Shown piece by piece: positions 34,921 through 44,715 of a DNA stretch of 64,000 nucleotides (positions are counted from its first letter, which is position 1; each line of letters starts with the position of its first letter). The stretch is taken from assembly GCF_011074795.1 (NCBI RefSeq), contig NZ_JAAMPF010000018.1, positions 1-64,000 on the forward strand, in the 5' to 3' direction. The translations under genes were made by a program, and so were the position numbers. The notes below the pieces were generated by a model that was given only the letters and a program-made list of their open reading frames with translations, ran no database searches and was not told where the DNA came from. This DNA comes from Marinobacter salicampi (GTDB lineage Bacteria; Pseudomonadota; Gammaproteobacteria; Pseudomonadales; Oleiphilaceae).

Positions 34921-36387
34921 ATGAATGCATTGCCCCGTTTTCAGAACTTTATCAATGGCCAGCCCATGGCAAACCAGACTGGCGAGGTATTCCCGGTGGT
35001 AAACCCGGCAACGGGCCAGGTGATGTACGAGATGGAAGTTGCCGATGAGTCCATTCTGAACCAGGCCGTGGAGAGTGCCAGGTCGGGTTTCAGGACCTGG
35101 TCAGCCATGACCGGGGCCCAGCGTGGCCGGATTCTTCTGCGTGCAGTGGCTCTACTGAGGGAGCGCAACGATGAGCTGGCGGCACTGGAGGTGGCTGACA
35201 CCGGCAAACCGTGGCAGGAAGCGCAGGTAGTCGATGTCGCGACCGGCTCCGATACCCTTGAGTACTTTGCTGGCCTGGCAGCTTCCGTTGAGGGAAGCCA
35301 ACAGGACCTCGGCGGTGACTTTTACTACACCCGCCGTGAACCTCTAGGGGTCTGCGTCGGTATCGGTGCCTGGAACTACCCGTTACAGATTGCCTGCTGG
35401 AAGTCAGCACCGGCGCTGGCTGCTGGCAACAGCATGATATTCAAACCGTCCGAGGAAACACCGATGGGCGCCCTCAAACTCGCTGAAATTTACCTGGAAG
35501 CCGGGCTGCCGCCCGGCGTTTTCAATATTGTCCAGGGTGCTGGCGATGTGGGCGCCTGGCTTACCCATAACCCGGACATCGCCAAGGTGTCCTTCACCGG
35601 GGAAGTGGGCACGGGCCGAAAGGTAATGACCGCAGCAGCCTCTACCCTGAAGGACGTCACCATGGAGCTGGGCGGTAAATCCCCGCTTATCATCTTTGAC
35701 GACGCAGACATCAATAACGCCGTCTCGGCCGCCATGATGGGCAACTTCTATACCCAGGGCGAAATCTGTACGAACGGCACCCGAGTGTTCGTGCACGAGG
35801 CCATCTACGATCAATTCATGGAGCAATTGCTGGCGCGTACCAGGAACAATATCCGCATGGGCGACCCCACCGACCCGGCCACCAATTTTGGCGCCCTTAT
35901 TTCCCGTCAGCATCAGCAACTGGTACTGGACTATATACAGACCGGTATCAGCGAGGGCGCGACTCTCAGCCATGGCGGCAACGCAGCGCACCCGGCATCA
36001 GCTCCGAACGGCTTTTTCGTGGAGCCCACCATTTTCACCGATTGTATCGATGACATGACCATCTGCCGGGAGGAGATCTTCGGCCCGGTAATGTCCGTGC
36101 TGCGGTTTTCGGAAGAAGAAGACGTGATAAACCGGGCCAACGACACCGACACCGGGCTGGCTGCTGGCGTATTCACCCGTGATATCCGCCGAGCCCACCG
36201 TGTCATTCACCGTATCCAGGCAGGTATCTGCTGGATCAATAGTTTCGGTGCATCGCCAGCTGAAATGCCGGTAGGCGGATACAAGCTCTCGGGAATCGGC
36301 CGCGAGAACGGACGAATCACACTCGACCACTACACTCAGGTCAAGGCCGTGTATGTCGGCATGGAGGACCTTGATAGCCCGTTTTAA
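34921..36387 (+). CDS. betB: Betaine aldehyde dehydrogenase
   Basis: A 488-residue NAD(P)-dependent aldehyde dehydrogenase that makes the osmoprotectant glycine betaine. [14 protein letters not shown] holds the catalytic Glu and [12 protein letters not shown] the catalytic Cys. [14 protein letters not shown] is the BetB-typical cofactor block. Start 34921 matches family length (about 490); a TTG nine bases upstream is possible. It is co-transcribed with betI and betA. Confidence 0.95.
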   Translation: MNALPRFQNFINGQPMANQTGEVFPVVNPATGQVMYEMEVADESILNQAVESARSGFRTWSAMTGAQRGRILLRAVALLRERNDELAALEVADTGKPWQEAQVVDVATGSDTLEYFAGLAASVEGSQQDLGGDFYYTRREPLGVCVGIGAWNYPLQIACWKSAPALAAGNSMIFKPSEETPMGALKLAEIYLEAGLPPGVFNIVQGAGDVGAWLTHNPDIAKVSFTGEVGTGRKVMTAAASTLKDVTMELGGKSPLIIFDDADINNAVSAAMMGNFYTQGEICTNGTRVFVHEAIYDQFMEQLLARTRNNIRMGDPTDPATNFGALISRQHQQLVLDYIQTGISEGATLSHGGNAAHPASAPNGFFVEPTIFTDCIDDMTICREEIFGPVMSVLRFSEEEDVINRANDTDTGLAAGVFTRDIRRAHRVIHRIQAGICWINSFGASPAEMPVGGYKLSGIGRENGRITLDHYTQVKAVYVGMEDLDSPF

Positions 36388-36404
36388 GCGGGGCTGGGGT
36401 GAAG

Positions 36405-38102
36405 ATGCCTATGAAAGAAGCAATCTACGATTACAACATTGTCGGGGCCGGGTCTGCCGGTTGTGTGCTGGCGAACCGGCTTACCGAGAATAGTCGCCAC
36501 CGGGTGCTGCTGCTGGAAACCGGGGGTAGCGACAAGAGCATTTTCATCCAGATGCCGACAGCGCTCTCTATTCCCATGAACTCCAGCAAATACGCCTGGC
36601 AATTCGAGAGCGAACCGGAGCCCTACCTGGATAATCGCCGCATGCACTGCCCCCGGGGCAAGGTACTGGGCGGGTCCTCTTCCATAAACGGCATGGTCTA
36701 TGTACGTGGCCACGCTCGGGACTTTGACGAATGGTTCCAGCAGGGCGCCGAGGGCTGGGACTATCGCCACTGCCTACCCTATTTCAAAAAAGCGGAAACC
36801 TGGGCCTTCGGCGGTGATGACTACCGCGGAGACCAGGGTCCTCTTGGTATAAACAACGGCAACAACATGCAGAACCCCCTCTACCAGGCGTTTGTGGACG
36901 CCGGTGTAGAGGCTGGCTACTTCGCGACGGATGACTACAACGGCGAACGCCAGGAAGGTTTTGGCGCCATGCATATGACCATAAAAAATGGCCGTCGCTG
37001 GTCCACCGCAAATGCCTATCTTCGCCCCGCGATGTCGCGGGAGAATCTGACGGTGGTCACCCACGCGCTGGTGCACAAGGTGTTACTGGTCGGCAAGCAG
37101 GTGACCGGGGTGCGCTATGAAAAAGATGGAAAAACAGTGGATGTGAAAACGTCCGGTGAAGTGATCCTAAGCGCAGGGTCGATCGGCTCTCCCCACTTGC
37201 TTCAGCTTTCGGGGATTGGCAACCGTGAGGTTCTGGAGCAGGCCGGTATTCCGGTCAATCATGAATTGTCCGGCGTAGGCGGGAACCTGCAGGATCATCT
37301 CGAATTCTACTTCCAGTTCCGGTGCAAACAGCCGGTCTCGCTCAATGGCAGGCTCGACTGGTGGAACAAGCTGAAAATCGGTCTCCGCTGGCTGCTTAAA
37401 AAAGACGGCCTGGGGGCCACCAATCATTTCGAGTCCTGCGGCTTTATTCGTTCCAAAGCCGGAGTCGCGTGGCCCGACCTGCAGTATCACTTTCTACCCG
37501 CTGCCATGCGTTACGATGGCAAGGAAGCTTTCAAGGGTGATGGCTTCCAGCTCCACATCGGCCACAACAAACCCAAGAGCCGCGGCTCAGTTTATGTTCA
37601 GTCCGCTGACCCGCGCCAGCCTCCGCGTATCAGGTTCAACTACCTGGAGCATGAGGATGACCGTGAGGGTTTCCGCGACTGCGTCCGCCTGACCCGTGAA
37701 ATAATCAGTCAGCCTGCCATGGATCTGTACCGTGGCTCCGAAATCCAGCCTGGCGAACAGGTGCAGAGCGATGACGAAATCGACGCCTTTGTCCGGCAGT
37801 CGGTCGAGAGCGCTTACCACCCGTCCTGCAGCTGCAAGATGGGCGTTGACGATCAGGCCGTTGTGGCCCCGGATACCCGGGTTCATGGCCTCACCGGTTT
37901 GCGCGTGGTCGATTCGTCCATATTCCCAACCATTCCCAACGGTAATCTAAACGCTCCCACCATCATGGTGGCCGAGCGGGCCGCTGATCTTATTCGTGGC
38001 GTACAGCCATTGAGTCCGTCCGATGCCCCCGTGGTAATGGATGAGCAATGGCGTGATCGCCAGCGTCCGACAGAGGCGCGACGCAAGTCGTCTGATCTGT
38101 AG
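36405..38102 (+). CDS. betA: Choline dehydrogenase
   Basis: A 565-residue GMC-family flavoprotein that oxidises choline to betaine aldehyde at the membrane. [16 protein letters not shown] is the FAD-binding motif, [15 protein letters not shown] the GMC signature 1, and the C-terminal HPSCSCKMG supplies the catalytic His region. The start could be the GTG at 36399, the ATG at 36405 or the ATG at 36411; 36405 has GGGG five bases away. It lies 17 bases after betB. Confidence 0.95.
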   Translation: MPMKEAIYDYNIVGAGSAGCVLANRLTENSRHRVLLLETGGSDKSIFIQMPTALSIPMNSSKYAWQFESEPEPYLDNRRMHCPRGKVLGGSSSINGMVYVRGHARDFDEWFQQGAEGWDYRHCLPYFKKAETWAFGGDDYRGDQGPLGINNGNNMQNPLYQAFVDAGVEAGYFATDDYNGERQEGFGAMHMTIKNGRRWSTANAYLRPAMSRENLTVVTHALVHKVLLVGKQVTGVRYEKDGKTVDVKTSGEVILSAGSIGSPHLLQLSGIGNREVLEQAGIPVNHELSGVGGNLQDHLEFYFQFRCKQPVSLNGRLDWWNKLKIGLRWLLKKDGLGATNHFESCGFIRSKAGVAWPDLQYHFLPAAMRYDGKEAFKGDGFQLHIGHNKPKSRGSVYVQSADPRQPPRIRFNYLEHEDDREGFRDCVRLTREIISQPAMDLYRGSEIQPGEQVQSDDEIDAFVRQSVESAYHPSCSCKMGVDDQAVVAPDTRVHGLTGLRVVDSSIFPTIPNGNLNAPTIMVAERAADLIRGVQPLSPSDAPVVMDEQWRDRQRPTEARRKSSDL

Positions 38103-38286
38103 GTAAAACCGATGCCTTCCGGCATCAACGCAAACCATCAGGATTTACCTATCGCCGCCGGGATTGTGGCCGACGCCCTGTTCTGAGCGCGCGATAGTTA
38201 AGTGTTGGCCCGTCAACGCGGGGGTTTGCGGTCCGGTTTCGAATGACCCTTTGTCCTGTGTTTCGAAGTTACAAGGAGCAACACCC

Positions 38287-38337
38287 ATGTTTAATATGAT
38301 TAGAGTAACTGTGTCCTGCTACCGGAGGCTTGTATGA
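38287..38337 (+). CDS. 16-residue leader peptide coupled to the BCCT-like gene
   Basis: A reading frame MFNMIRVTVSCYRRLV with an AAGGAG ribosome site eight bases before its ATG. Its TGA stop overlaps the ATG of the transporter frame (ATGA), and its last codons carry that gene's GGAGG ribosome site. The layout suggests translational coupling. It has no amino-acid run typical of attenuators. Too short for the call to be secure. Confidence 0.4.
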   Translation: MFNMIRVTVSCYRRLV

Positions 38338-39551
38338 CGCTCTTGCTATCGGCAGGTCTGATCTTTACCTTCGCAGTAATCGCGCTGGTCCTCTTCAAAT
38401 GGTGGGACCTGAAAGTGATCGGTGTCACGCCGGTACCCACTTTTACGTTTATCGCCATTCTGTTTACCTCGGGCCTGGATGTGGGTCTGATCATGTTCCC
38501 ACTGACCGAATTCGCAGGCTACGGCGACCTTGCCGCAAGCCCCTAGTACGGATTCGCCAACCCACTGGCTATTGAGTTTGGGTTCTGGGCGTTCCTGATC
38601 TGGGGCTTTTACTTTCTGACCTGCTTCTATTTCTGTGTTATCGAGCCGAGGGTGAAGTTCTTCGATATCCCGCTGGTGAAGGTGATCAATAACATGGTGA
38701 TCATCGGTACCTGTGCCTTTACCGCGTTCCTGCTATTGGTAAACCTGCCCTGGTATCTGCCGGAGATCGGGGATGGTGAAAGCGTCGTGCCGATCTTTTA
38801 TCTGATTGTTTTTGTGGCCATCGCAGCAGCGGTGTACTCCAGCAGTAACATCAAATATGTACGCATACTCAGCCTGGGTTCTAGCTGGCTTTTTATTGCG
38901 CTGATAGCCGTCATGTGGGGCCGGGCCTTCCTGACTGACAATGGCAGTGTGGGGGACTTCTTTGGCACCGCTGGGCTGATTGGCGAGTACTTCACCAATC
39001 TGCACCGCTTCATGCTGCCGCTGAACGACTATCACGAGTTCTATCTGTTCTGGTGGTTCTCCTGGAGCATCATGATCGGCCAGTTCACCGCCCGCTTCGT
39101 CAGCGGCCTGCGTACCTGGCAGCTGATGATTGCCATGCTGGTGTTTCCGTCCATGGCCATCGGTACCTGGTTCTCGGTGCTGTATCACTACCATACCGAG
39201 GCTCTGAATATTGCCGCGTTTATCAACCTTGCCATGATTACAGTGGGTATTCTGATGGTTATCAACTCACTGGATTCATTGATCCGGCTTTATACCGATA
39301 ACCTGAATCTGACCGCAAAGCGGATCGGGCTGGGCAAGTATTACTTCGGCAACCTGGTCGTCATGTGTGCACTTACACTTTTGTTCCAGCTAGATTTTCT
39401 GCGTATTCAATGGGTAGGGGCGCTGGTGATCGCGCTCTACTTCAGTTGTTTTGTTTTTATCGTCGTGAAACGGCGTAGCGAGGTGATGGCTATCAGTGGC
39501 TCGCCCAGAGAGAATAAGCTCGACTTCATGAAGATTGAGCTGGCGAGCTAG
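38334..39551 (+). pseudogene. Short BCCT-like choline/betaine transporter interrupted by one amber codon
   Basis: One frame of 405 codons runs from ATG 38334 to 39551 with a single internal TAG at 38544-38546. Protein similarity continues on both sides without frameshift: GLDVGLIMFPLTEFAGYG before and NPLAIEFGFWAFLIWGFYF after. FWWFSWSIMIGQFTARFVSG, followed by a WFSV segment, matches the BCCT-family WWxSWxPFVGxFxARxSRG block, so it is a short divergent relative of BetT (usual length 500-670). About ten membrane segments are expected. The position after betA fits choline uptake. It may be a recent pseudogene, a sequencing error or read through. Confidence 0.65.
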
Positions 39552-39571
39552 TTCTGCCCGTCCCCAGAAGT

Positions 39572-40621
39572 TCATGCCCGCCCGGTCTGAAGCCGGGCGC
39601 GCTCGAAACCTCTCAGCACATTCACCACATTCACCCCGATGGCGTCCACGTCATAACCCCCCTCCATGGTAAACAGAGCAGGCAGGTTCAGCTTGCCCAG
39701 CCTTTCCCCCATCAGCAGGTAGTCCGCTGAGGTCAGCTTGAAGAACGAAATCGGGTCATCTTCGAAGGTGTCGACGCCCAGGGCGACTACGAGGGCGTCT
39801 GGCTGGAACTCCGTCAGCCGGGAACAGGCTTTTTCCAGACCCTGCCGCCATACGCTGAAGGGCGTCCCGGGTGGGTAGACCATGTTGAGGTTAAATCCCG
39901 CGCCGGTGCCTTCACCGGTTTCATCCTCAAATCCAAGGAAGTGGGGAAATACCAGGTCAGGATTACCGTGCAGGCTGATGGTCAGAACATCGTTGCGGTG
40001 ATAGAAGATACTCTGGGTACCGTTGCCGTGATGGAAATCCAGATCCAGAACCGCCACCCGGCTGGCACCCTTGTCCAGGAAGGCCTGCGCGGAAATAGCG
40101 GCGTTGTTGAAGAAGCAGTAGCCCCCGAACAGGTCGGCATGGGCGTGGTGCCCGGGGGGACGACAAAGGGCAAAGGCCGCTGCTTCGCCGTCTGCAACCA
40201 GGGCCTGGGCGGTCAATGCCACATTGACAGAGGCACAGGCGGCGTCCCAGGTGCCCTCGGTGATAGAGGTTTCGGCGGCAAAGCTGTAATAGCCCAGGCG
40301 GCCATCGATATCTTTCGGTACCCGCTGGCGCATACCTCGCCCGGGCCAGACTGCAGGGATGGCTTCACCGGGCTTGCCTTCGGCGGCCCAGTCAGTCCAG
40401 CAGGACCGGAGGAAGGCAACATAATCCGCAGTGTGCACACGCATGACCGGCTCGAGGCCAAAATCCCGGGGTGACACGACTTCCCCGAGTTCGTCCTGTA
40501 CCACCCATTTCAGAATCGTTTCAGCCCGTGACGGTTTTTCGTGGGGCTCGGTCAGAACACCACCCTCCAGCTCGGTGGCGGCGTTACGACGGTGGTGCAG
40601 GGGTGAAAACACGGTCTTCAT
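39572..40621 (-). CDS. Histone-deacetylase family protein, acetylpolyamine amidohydrolase-like
   Basis: A 349-residue zinc hydrolase. CRPPGHHAHADLFGGYCFFNN, split here by strands, carries the general-base His pair; VLDLDFHHGNGTQ gives the zinc Asp and His; LGVDTFEDDP gives the second zinc Asp. The length and N-terminus MKTVFSPLHHRR match acetylpolyamine amidohydrolases, which deacetylate acetylputrescine or acetylcadaverine. Start 40621 was chosen on that basis, with AAAAGG upstream. It is convergent with the BCCT-like gene. Confidence 0.85.
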   Translation of the reverse strand: MKTVFSPLHHRRNAATELEGGVLTEPHEKPSRAETILKWVVQDELGEVVSPRDFGLEPVMRVHTADYVAFLRSCWTDWAAEGKPGEAIPAVWPGRGMRQRVPKDIDGRLGYYSFAAETSITEGTWDAACASVNVALTAQALVADGEAAAFALCRPPGHHAHADLFGGYCFFNNAAISAQAFLDKGASRVAVLDLDFHHGNGTQSIFYHRNDVLTISLHGNPDLVFPHFLGFEDETGEGTGAGFNLNMVYPPGTPFSVWRQGLEKACSRLTEFQPDALVVALGVDTFEDDPISFFKLTSADYLLMGERLGKLNLPALFTMEGGYDVDAIGVNVVNVLRGFERARLQTGRA

Positions 40622-40773
40622 GGTTACGTGGACCTTTTCAAGGGGAGGCTCCATCGGCAGCCTATCGGTGCCTGCTCGTCGAAATCCAGCTTCACTTGAA
40701 TCTGCAGGCAAAATCATCTGTACTGGGCGTTTCGGGTGGTTGGCATAAGGAAAATGACAAGGAGGACACCACC

Positions 40774-41058
40774 ATGAAAGCAGCTTTTATTCTGGCCGCT
40801 GCGGCCCTGGTTGCAAGCCCGCTTATATTCGCGGAAGTAAAGACCACATGTGAAGAGTATGTGAAGGAACTTGAGAACGTTAAGCCCTCCAAGCTTGAAG
40901 AACCTGCCAGAAGTCAGGTCAAGGAACACATCGAAAAAGCCCGGGATGCCCACAAGTCCGGCAATACCCAGGCATGTACGGTCAACGCCACCAAAGCCCT
41001 GCAAAAGCTGCGGGCTCCCGGGCAGAGGGAATCCGACGACAATCAGACAGCCCAGTAG
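40774..41058 (+). CDS. Small periplasmic protein of unknown function
   Basis: A 94-residue protein with a signal peptide (residues 1-20, LIFAEV) and a helical mature part with two Cys residues (TTCEEY and QACTVN), likely one disulfide. GGAGGACACCACC precedes the ATG. It is divergent from the acetylpolyamine-amidohydrolase-like gene. No family is recognised. Confidence 0.65.
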   Translation: MKAAFILAAAALVASPLIFAEVKTTCEEYVKELENVKPSKLEEPARSQVKEHIEKARDAHKSGNTQACTVNATKALQKLRAPGQRESDDNQTAQ

Positions 41059-41338
41059 CCCATAGAGCATAGTGGGACTGACATGTGCGAGCCCTGCTTC
41101 CACGAACCGGCTTAGACCAACTCGGCATCTCGGAAAAGGTCGAGTTTTAATGCCTCTGCTCAAATAGCGTCGACATTCTTTACATTTTTAAAATAAACTG
41201 TACTAGAGCCTCTCCCTAACACCTCAAAATCTGGTTAAACTTTAACCATAGGCTTGAATGTTGCCTTAAGTTAATTCCTGTGTCGATGCTCGCTTCCGCA
41301 GTGCGGGCTGTTGGGTTGATCCCAACAGGGAGGCTCGA

Positions 41339-42847
41339 GTGCAAAGCGCGATCACGAGCAAATCGTTTTTTGGAACTCTGCGGCGGCACTGGCTGATCCT
41401 GGTCGTGGGCTATGTGCTTGCGCTGGTGGACCCGTTCGGTATCAGTTCCACCACCAGCAAGGCCATTACAGGGGCCTTTGATCGCCTGTTCTCTCCATTC
41501 TATTCGGCTTCTCTCGCTGCCGGCGGAGACTCGGGTTCCGCCAACCTTGTTGACGTTATTCTCATTGACGACCCGTCCATACGCGCCCTGTCTGACGAAA
41601 ACAATGGCTACCTGAGAGCCAATGACTGGCCCCTGGCTTACAGTGATCACGGCGTTTTGATTGATGCGCTAAGGCGTCGTGGCTATGGCACGGTGATTCT
41701 CGACATCACCTTTTATCGGGCCCGTAACCTGGACCCCAGCTTTGCCAATCTGGTCACCCGCATGGAGCACTTTCGCAATAACGCTGAAATGGCCGTCATT
41801 CTTAGTTCCGGAGATGACCCGGCTGAGCTTGAATCCTCCATAGAACCCCTTGTGAATGCTGCGTCGGGACTGGGTATGACCGGCTGGGTGGGCTACGGTG
41901 AGCATTATCCGCTAAGCATCCACATGGAAGGTGTGGAAGTTTTGACTCTCGCTGCTGCAGCCTACCAGGCTTACTGCCAGGTCACCGGCTGGCAGGGGTG
42001 TGATGACCTCTCCAAAGCAGATAGCACCTGGCTGGTACCCGAACCCGGGGGCATGCATATGAGCTGGGGCATGCCTGCGCGTTCTATGACGCCATCGCTG
42101 AACTGTGTCGGGCCTGAGGCAGGTTCTTCCTGGAGTGAGCTGTTTCATATCAGCAGGCGAAGTCTATTTGGGGCCGAGGACGTCAGTTCCCGACACTCCC
42201 AAGTCTGCCCGCCACTTCCAACCGCAACCCTCAGTGATGTGTTCTGCTCGGGTCCAGACTGCTACCCATTCATTCAGCAAGGCCAGACTGAAAAGAGGAT
42301 AGCCATGGTTGGCGTCTCCCTCCCGTCGGTCAGAGACCTGTTTGATCCCCCCGGCCCAGGCCAATTGCCAGGTGTGTATCTGCATGCCGAAGCCCTGCGA
42401 AATCTTCTGCATTACGGCTCGAATTACTTCCAGCCCGTTGGACTCCAGCCGAGCCTCAGTATGTTCGGCTTGCCTAACTGGCCTGTACCGGTTGATTTGC
42501 TGTTGGCCTGGCCGTTGCTGCTTTGGGGCGTTGTCGCGTTGTCGCGCAAGCTTCTTTACTGGCGGCATAAAAACCAGAGACGTGCGCACTGGCCGGAGCT
42601 GGCTATGGAGGTCGTTGAAGTGGCCCTGGTGCTGATAGCACTGTGTCTCATATATCTGCTGGCGCTGTCTTTTCAGCGGACCCCGGGGTTCCTGGCGGAC
42701 CTGATCGCCTTCACACCCTTGCTGTTGATCGCCATCCGAAACGAACGAAAGGAGATGAATAATGAGAGTCTACCACTGGATTTTTCTGCTTTTGCTCCAG
42801 AGCAGCCTGGCCTGGGCAGAGGCCCAGTACATCGAAAAGTTCCATGA
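41339..42847 (+). CDS. CHASE2-domain membrane protein without an output domain
   Basis: A 502-residue protein with one N-terminal membrane helix (about 18-35), an extracytoplasmic CHASE2-like region to about residue 385 (VDVILIDDPSIRAL, DWPLAYSDHGVLIDALRRRGYGTVILDI, PGVYLHAEALRNLL) and three C-terminal helices. CHASE2 normally senses outside signals for a kinase or cyclase fused after the third helix; here only a short tail follows. The start is GTG with AGGGAGG, just after a GTTGGG/CCCAAC hairpin. Its last 86 bases overlap the next gene. Confidence 0.8.
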   Translation: MQSAITSKSFFGTLRRHWLILVVGYVLALVDPFGISSTTSKAITGAFDRLFSPFYSASLAAGGDSGSANLVDVILIDDPSIRALSDENNGYLRANDWPLAYSDHGVLIDALRRRGYGTVILDITFYRARNLDPSFANLVTRMEHFRNNAEMAVILSSGDDPAELESSIEPLVNAASGLGMTGWVGYGEHYPLSIHMEGVEVLTLAAAAYQAYCQVTGWQGCDDLSKADSTWLVPEPGGMHMSWGMPARSMTPSLNCVGPEAGSSWSELFHISRRSLFGAEDVSSRHSQVCPPLPTATLSDVFCSGPDCYPFIQQGQTEKRIAMVGVSLPSVRDLFDPPGPGQLPGVYLHAEALRNLLHYGSNYFQPVGLQPSLSMFGLPNWPVPVDLLLAWPLLLWGVVALSRKLLYWRHKNQRRAHWPELAMEVVEVALVLIALCLIYLLALSFQRTPGFLADLIAFTPLLLIAIRNERKEMNNESLPLDFSAFAPEQPGLGRGPVHRKVP

Positions 42848-43118
42848 TCAGGACCACGCCTTTGTCGTAGGCCCTGACGGTGCGTTTGTTCCTGTCCGGG
42901 AGCTGGGATTGGTGCCGCCTTTCGAAATCGTTGGCCGGGAGAACGGTCAATACCTGTTCGAAGGGCCAGAAGGGCAGCACTATCGAGTCTACGTCCCTGA
43001 AGTGGTTACCAGCGATTCCAGGGAACTTACCGTTTCATGTGATCGTTCGTCGGCGGTCTTTGCTAATGATTACCGCATAGCGAGTGCCCGCGGTGTAGGC
43101 GGGGGGTGTGAGCAATGA
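42762..43118 (+). CDS. Small secreted protein of the CHASE2/M48 module
   Basis: A 118-residue protein with a signal peptide (residues 1-19, LAWAEA). The mature part is polar and probably beta-rich (HAFVVGPDGAFVPVREL, YLFEGPEGQHYRVYVP) with two Cys residues. I recognise no family. Its start lies inside the CHASE2 gene, with AAAGGAG upstream, and its stop overlaps the M48 gene start by four bases, so all three are translated as a unit. Confidence 0.7.
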   Translation: MRVYHWIFLLLLQSSLAWAEAQYIEKFHDQDHAFVVGPDGAFVPVRELGLVPPFEIVGRENGQYLFEGPEGQHYRVYVPEVVTSDSRELTVSCDRSSAVFANDYRIASARGVGGGCEQ

Positions 43119-44596
43119 ACGCTTGCCAAGCTGTCTTTTCGGTGGTCTGCGCCTCTGTGCTGCTGATCGGGTGCGGTTCGTCCCCGTATCAGTCCGAAAA
43201 ATGGGTGACAGATACCGAGTTGCGGCAAAAGCACCTGGACGAACTCCTATCAACAGCTGCCGCGCATGAGCCCAGCAGCCTTGACCCAGCGAAGGACCTG
43301 GTTCTGTTGCGTAGTGATAGTGTGGCACCTCTGGCCGCTGTGTCAGTGACTGGTGAGCTTCAGTCAATTGCAGACGAATTGTCGAACAGCTGGATGGGAA
43401 AACCGTGCAACTGTCAGGTAAGAGTGGGACCCCAGTTCGGCTTTGGTGGTTTCACTTACCCAAACGGAACCATTGTGATCCAGGCTGGCACCCTTGAGCA
43501 CCTTGATACCCAGGATGAGCTTGCTGCGCTTCTGGCCCATGAACTTGCCCATTTATGGCTGGATCACCATGACAAGAACGAGCTTCAATCCGCTGCAAAA
43601 GGCGTGGCCGACTTTGCCCAGGCCGTTGCCATGTTAGGTAACGATGCCAAGGCCCGGGAAACGACGCTCAGAATGGGTGGCTCAACCGATGCCCTGGTAG
43701 CTGCGGCAGGCTTTACGCAATGGAACCGTACCCAGGAGACAGAAGCGGATTTACTGGCAGCGAAAATACTGGAGAAGTCCCGTTACAGTCCGATGGCTAT
43801 GATTGCGCTTCTCACCAAACTGAACAAAGGTCAGGGAGAGGCGTCGGTTGATGCCAGCGCTTACGATGAAATGGCCAAGGCGACCGCGAAAAAGCTCAAG
43901 AAAGAAGACACAGAAATAAGCGACAATCAGGTCCAGAAATGGCTGAGTACGGTTTCCAGTGATCTGGCCGGGGGAGACTATCTTTCTCCCCAGGAACGGC
44001 GCCAGATTGTGCGCGCGGTGATCTATGGTCTAGAGGGCGCCACTCTGGCCCGATCCTTCTCGTCGCTTGAACTCGATCTGGACGAGTTGAGCCCGGTGAT
44101 AACATTGAAGTCTATTCATGAACTTGAGTCGACGCCGACCTCGTACCAGGCGTTGATTGACAGGGCGCTGGCCAGTGAGCCCGAAAATCTCCATCTGCTA
44201 CTGATTAGTTTCCGCGGGCTGATAGTTCGTGGCGCACACCCGCAGGCGACAAAACTGGCTGAGGCTTTTATACGTCGACCCGATACAACGTTCAGCGCGC
44301 TGAGCGCAGCGACCCAGTATCTGGATCAGTATAATGTGTTGGCTGCCGAACAGCGCAAGATGCTGATGCATATGGCGGTGGCGAAGCTGGTTGAGCTGGA
44401 TCTTCCTGATGCCTACGCTGCCGACAAGTATTATCTGTCGACGCGTTACGAAGTGCCCGTTCATGGCGTACTGAATGAGAAACTTTGTATAGCCCGCACA
44501 GGCAAGGTAAAGGTTCGCGAGCGGTGTGAGCTGGCTAAAAAGGCATTGGAAGCCGACAGTAGTTTCTACCAGGCACTTGCCCGGGCTGGGCTATAA
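43115..44596 (+). CDS. M48-family metalloprotease lipoprotein
   Basis: A 493-residue protein with a lipoprotein signal (LLIGC, Cys20). LLAHELAHLWLDHH holds the zinc HExxH, and TQETEADLLAAKIL is the third-ligand ExxxD block of M48 peptidases such as BepA and LoiP. The C-terminal 250 residues are helical and TPR-like, as in BepA, where they engage outer-membrane assembly. The substrate is unknown. It is the third gene of the overlapping CHASE2 module. Confidence 0.85.
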   Translation: MNACQAVFSVVCASVLLIGCGSSPYQSEKWVTDTELRQKHLDELLSTAAAHEPSSLDPAKDLVLLRSDSVAPLAAVSVTGELQSIADELSNSWMGKPCNCQVRVGPQFGFGGFTYPNGTIVIQAGTLEHLDTQDELAALLAHELAHLWLDHHDKNELQSAAKGVADFAQAVAMLGNDAKARETTLRMGGSTDALVAAAGFTQWNRTQETEADLLAAKILEKSRYSPMAMIALLTKLNKGQGEASVDASAYDEMAKATAKKLKKEDTEISDNQVQKWLSTVSSDLAGGDYLSPQERRQIVRAVIYGLEGATLARSFSSLELDLDELSPVITLKSIHELESTPTSYQALIDRALASEPENLHLLLISFRGLIVRGAHPQATKLAEAFIRRPDTTFSALSAATQYLDQYNVLAAEQRKMLMHMAVAKLVELDLPDAYAADKYYLSTRYEVPVHGVLNEKLCIARTGKVKVRERCELAKKALEADSSFYQALARAGL

Positions 44597-44715
44597 ATAT
44601 GAGGTCGCCGAATCCCGCTCAACCGTGACCGCGTTGTGATTTACTCCGATAAGACTATGATTGTTTGGGAGCCCGGCAAATTTTTAGAGCCGGAGCCTGC
44701 CGTATTGTCGGCCTC

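Noticed and set aside
39578..39600. CGCCCGG/CCGGGCG hairpin as a bidirectional terminator
   Set aside because: It lies within the last codons of the minus-strand amidohydrolase gene and lacks a T-tract on either side.
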